A stretch of 64,000 nt of DNA, from NCBI GenBank assembly GCA_028554795.2, contig CM068841.1, positions 24,733,308-24,797,307 of the forward strand, given 5' to 3'. The DNA comes from Sinohyriopsis cumingii (taxonomy: Eukaryota > Mollusca > Bivalvia > Unionida > Unionidae). Below the pieces are notes generated by a model. The model was not told the DNA's origin. It made no database searches and worked only from the letters and a program-made list of their open reading frames with translations. Shown piece after piece: positions 63,865 through 64,000 of this stretch; positions within the stretch are counted from its first letter, which is position 1, and each line of letters starts with the position of its first letter. The position numbers were made by a program, and so were the translations under genes.

Positions 63865-64000
63865 AAACCATGGTGGTGGCTCAGTAGTAAAGGTGCTTAA
63901 TTCATGACCAGAAGGGTTCTTACCAACTAATCAGCCTGGATCAGTGCCAGCTGTGTGTCCTTCAGCAAGACACCTTGCCTTAATTGTCTCAAGACAATAT
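63865..64000 (+). mobile_element. tRNA-derived SINE, cut by the window edge
   Basis: A box 'ggtggctcagtagtaaagg', B-box-like 'gggttcttacc', body 'gtgtgtccttcagcaagaca', and more beyond the window. Confidence 0.7.

Overview
The window is AT-rich animal DNA and most probably comes from a bivalve mollusc. It has long introns with GT...AG borders, tRNA-derived SINEs ending in GTTAAACCC(AAC)n, modules carrying 'tgaccttgacct' and 'gggccataactc', hairpin elements, and about twenty unrelated minisatellites. The species cannot be named from sequence alone. There is no prokaryotic, rRNA or CRISPR signal.

Two genes can be supported. (1) On the plus strand, the last two exons of a coiled-coil protein (2899-2992 and 4128-4214, stop at 4212-4214, AATAAA at 4354-4359). 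Its C-terminus resembles BAP29/BAP31, the ER membrane chaperones. (2) On the minus strand, the last twelve exons (63013 down to 27106, 322 codons plus stop, all phases consistent) of a phosphoenolpyruvate-synthase / rifampicin-phosphotransferase-like enzyme. It contains the swivelling phosphohistidine domain with its catalytic His (GGLVSHGAVVAREYGLP). The ATP-grasp half lies beyond the right edge.

Layout: 1-840 is a diverged copy of 33790-34990. 1.3-2.6 kb holds minisatellites. 2.9-4.4 kb is the BAP31-like 3' end. 4.4-26.5 kb is intergenic, with diverged modules, SINEs, MITEs, a 1.8 kb LINE and many tandem arrays. 26.8-63.0 kb is the enzyme gene, and most of its introns hold a private tandem array: 40 bp, 153 bp, 60 bp, 42 bp, 36 bp (3.5 kb), 68 bp (2.4 kb), 38 bp and others. 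63.0-64.0 kb is the next intron, with an array and a SINE.

The most striking pattern is that several arrays sit exactly on splice borders of the enzyme gene. The 40-bp array at 28918-29862 is a roughly 23-fold amplification of the last 22 nt of an exon plus its 5' splice site. A 23-bp array repeats another exon's donor border. A 570-nt array without a single AG on the coding strand runs into the acceptor of the first visible exon. The long open frames in the window (up to about 1000 codons) are by-products of arrays and are not genes.
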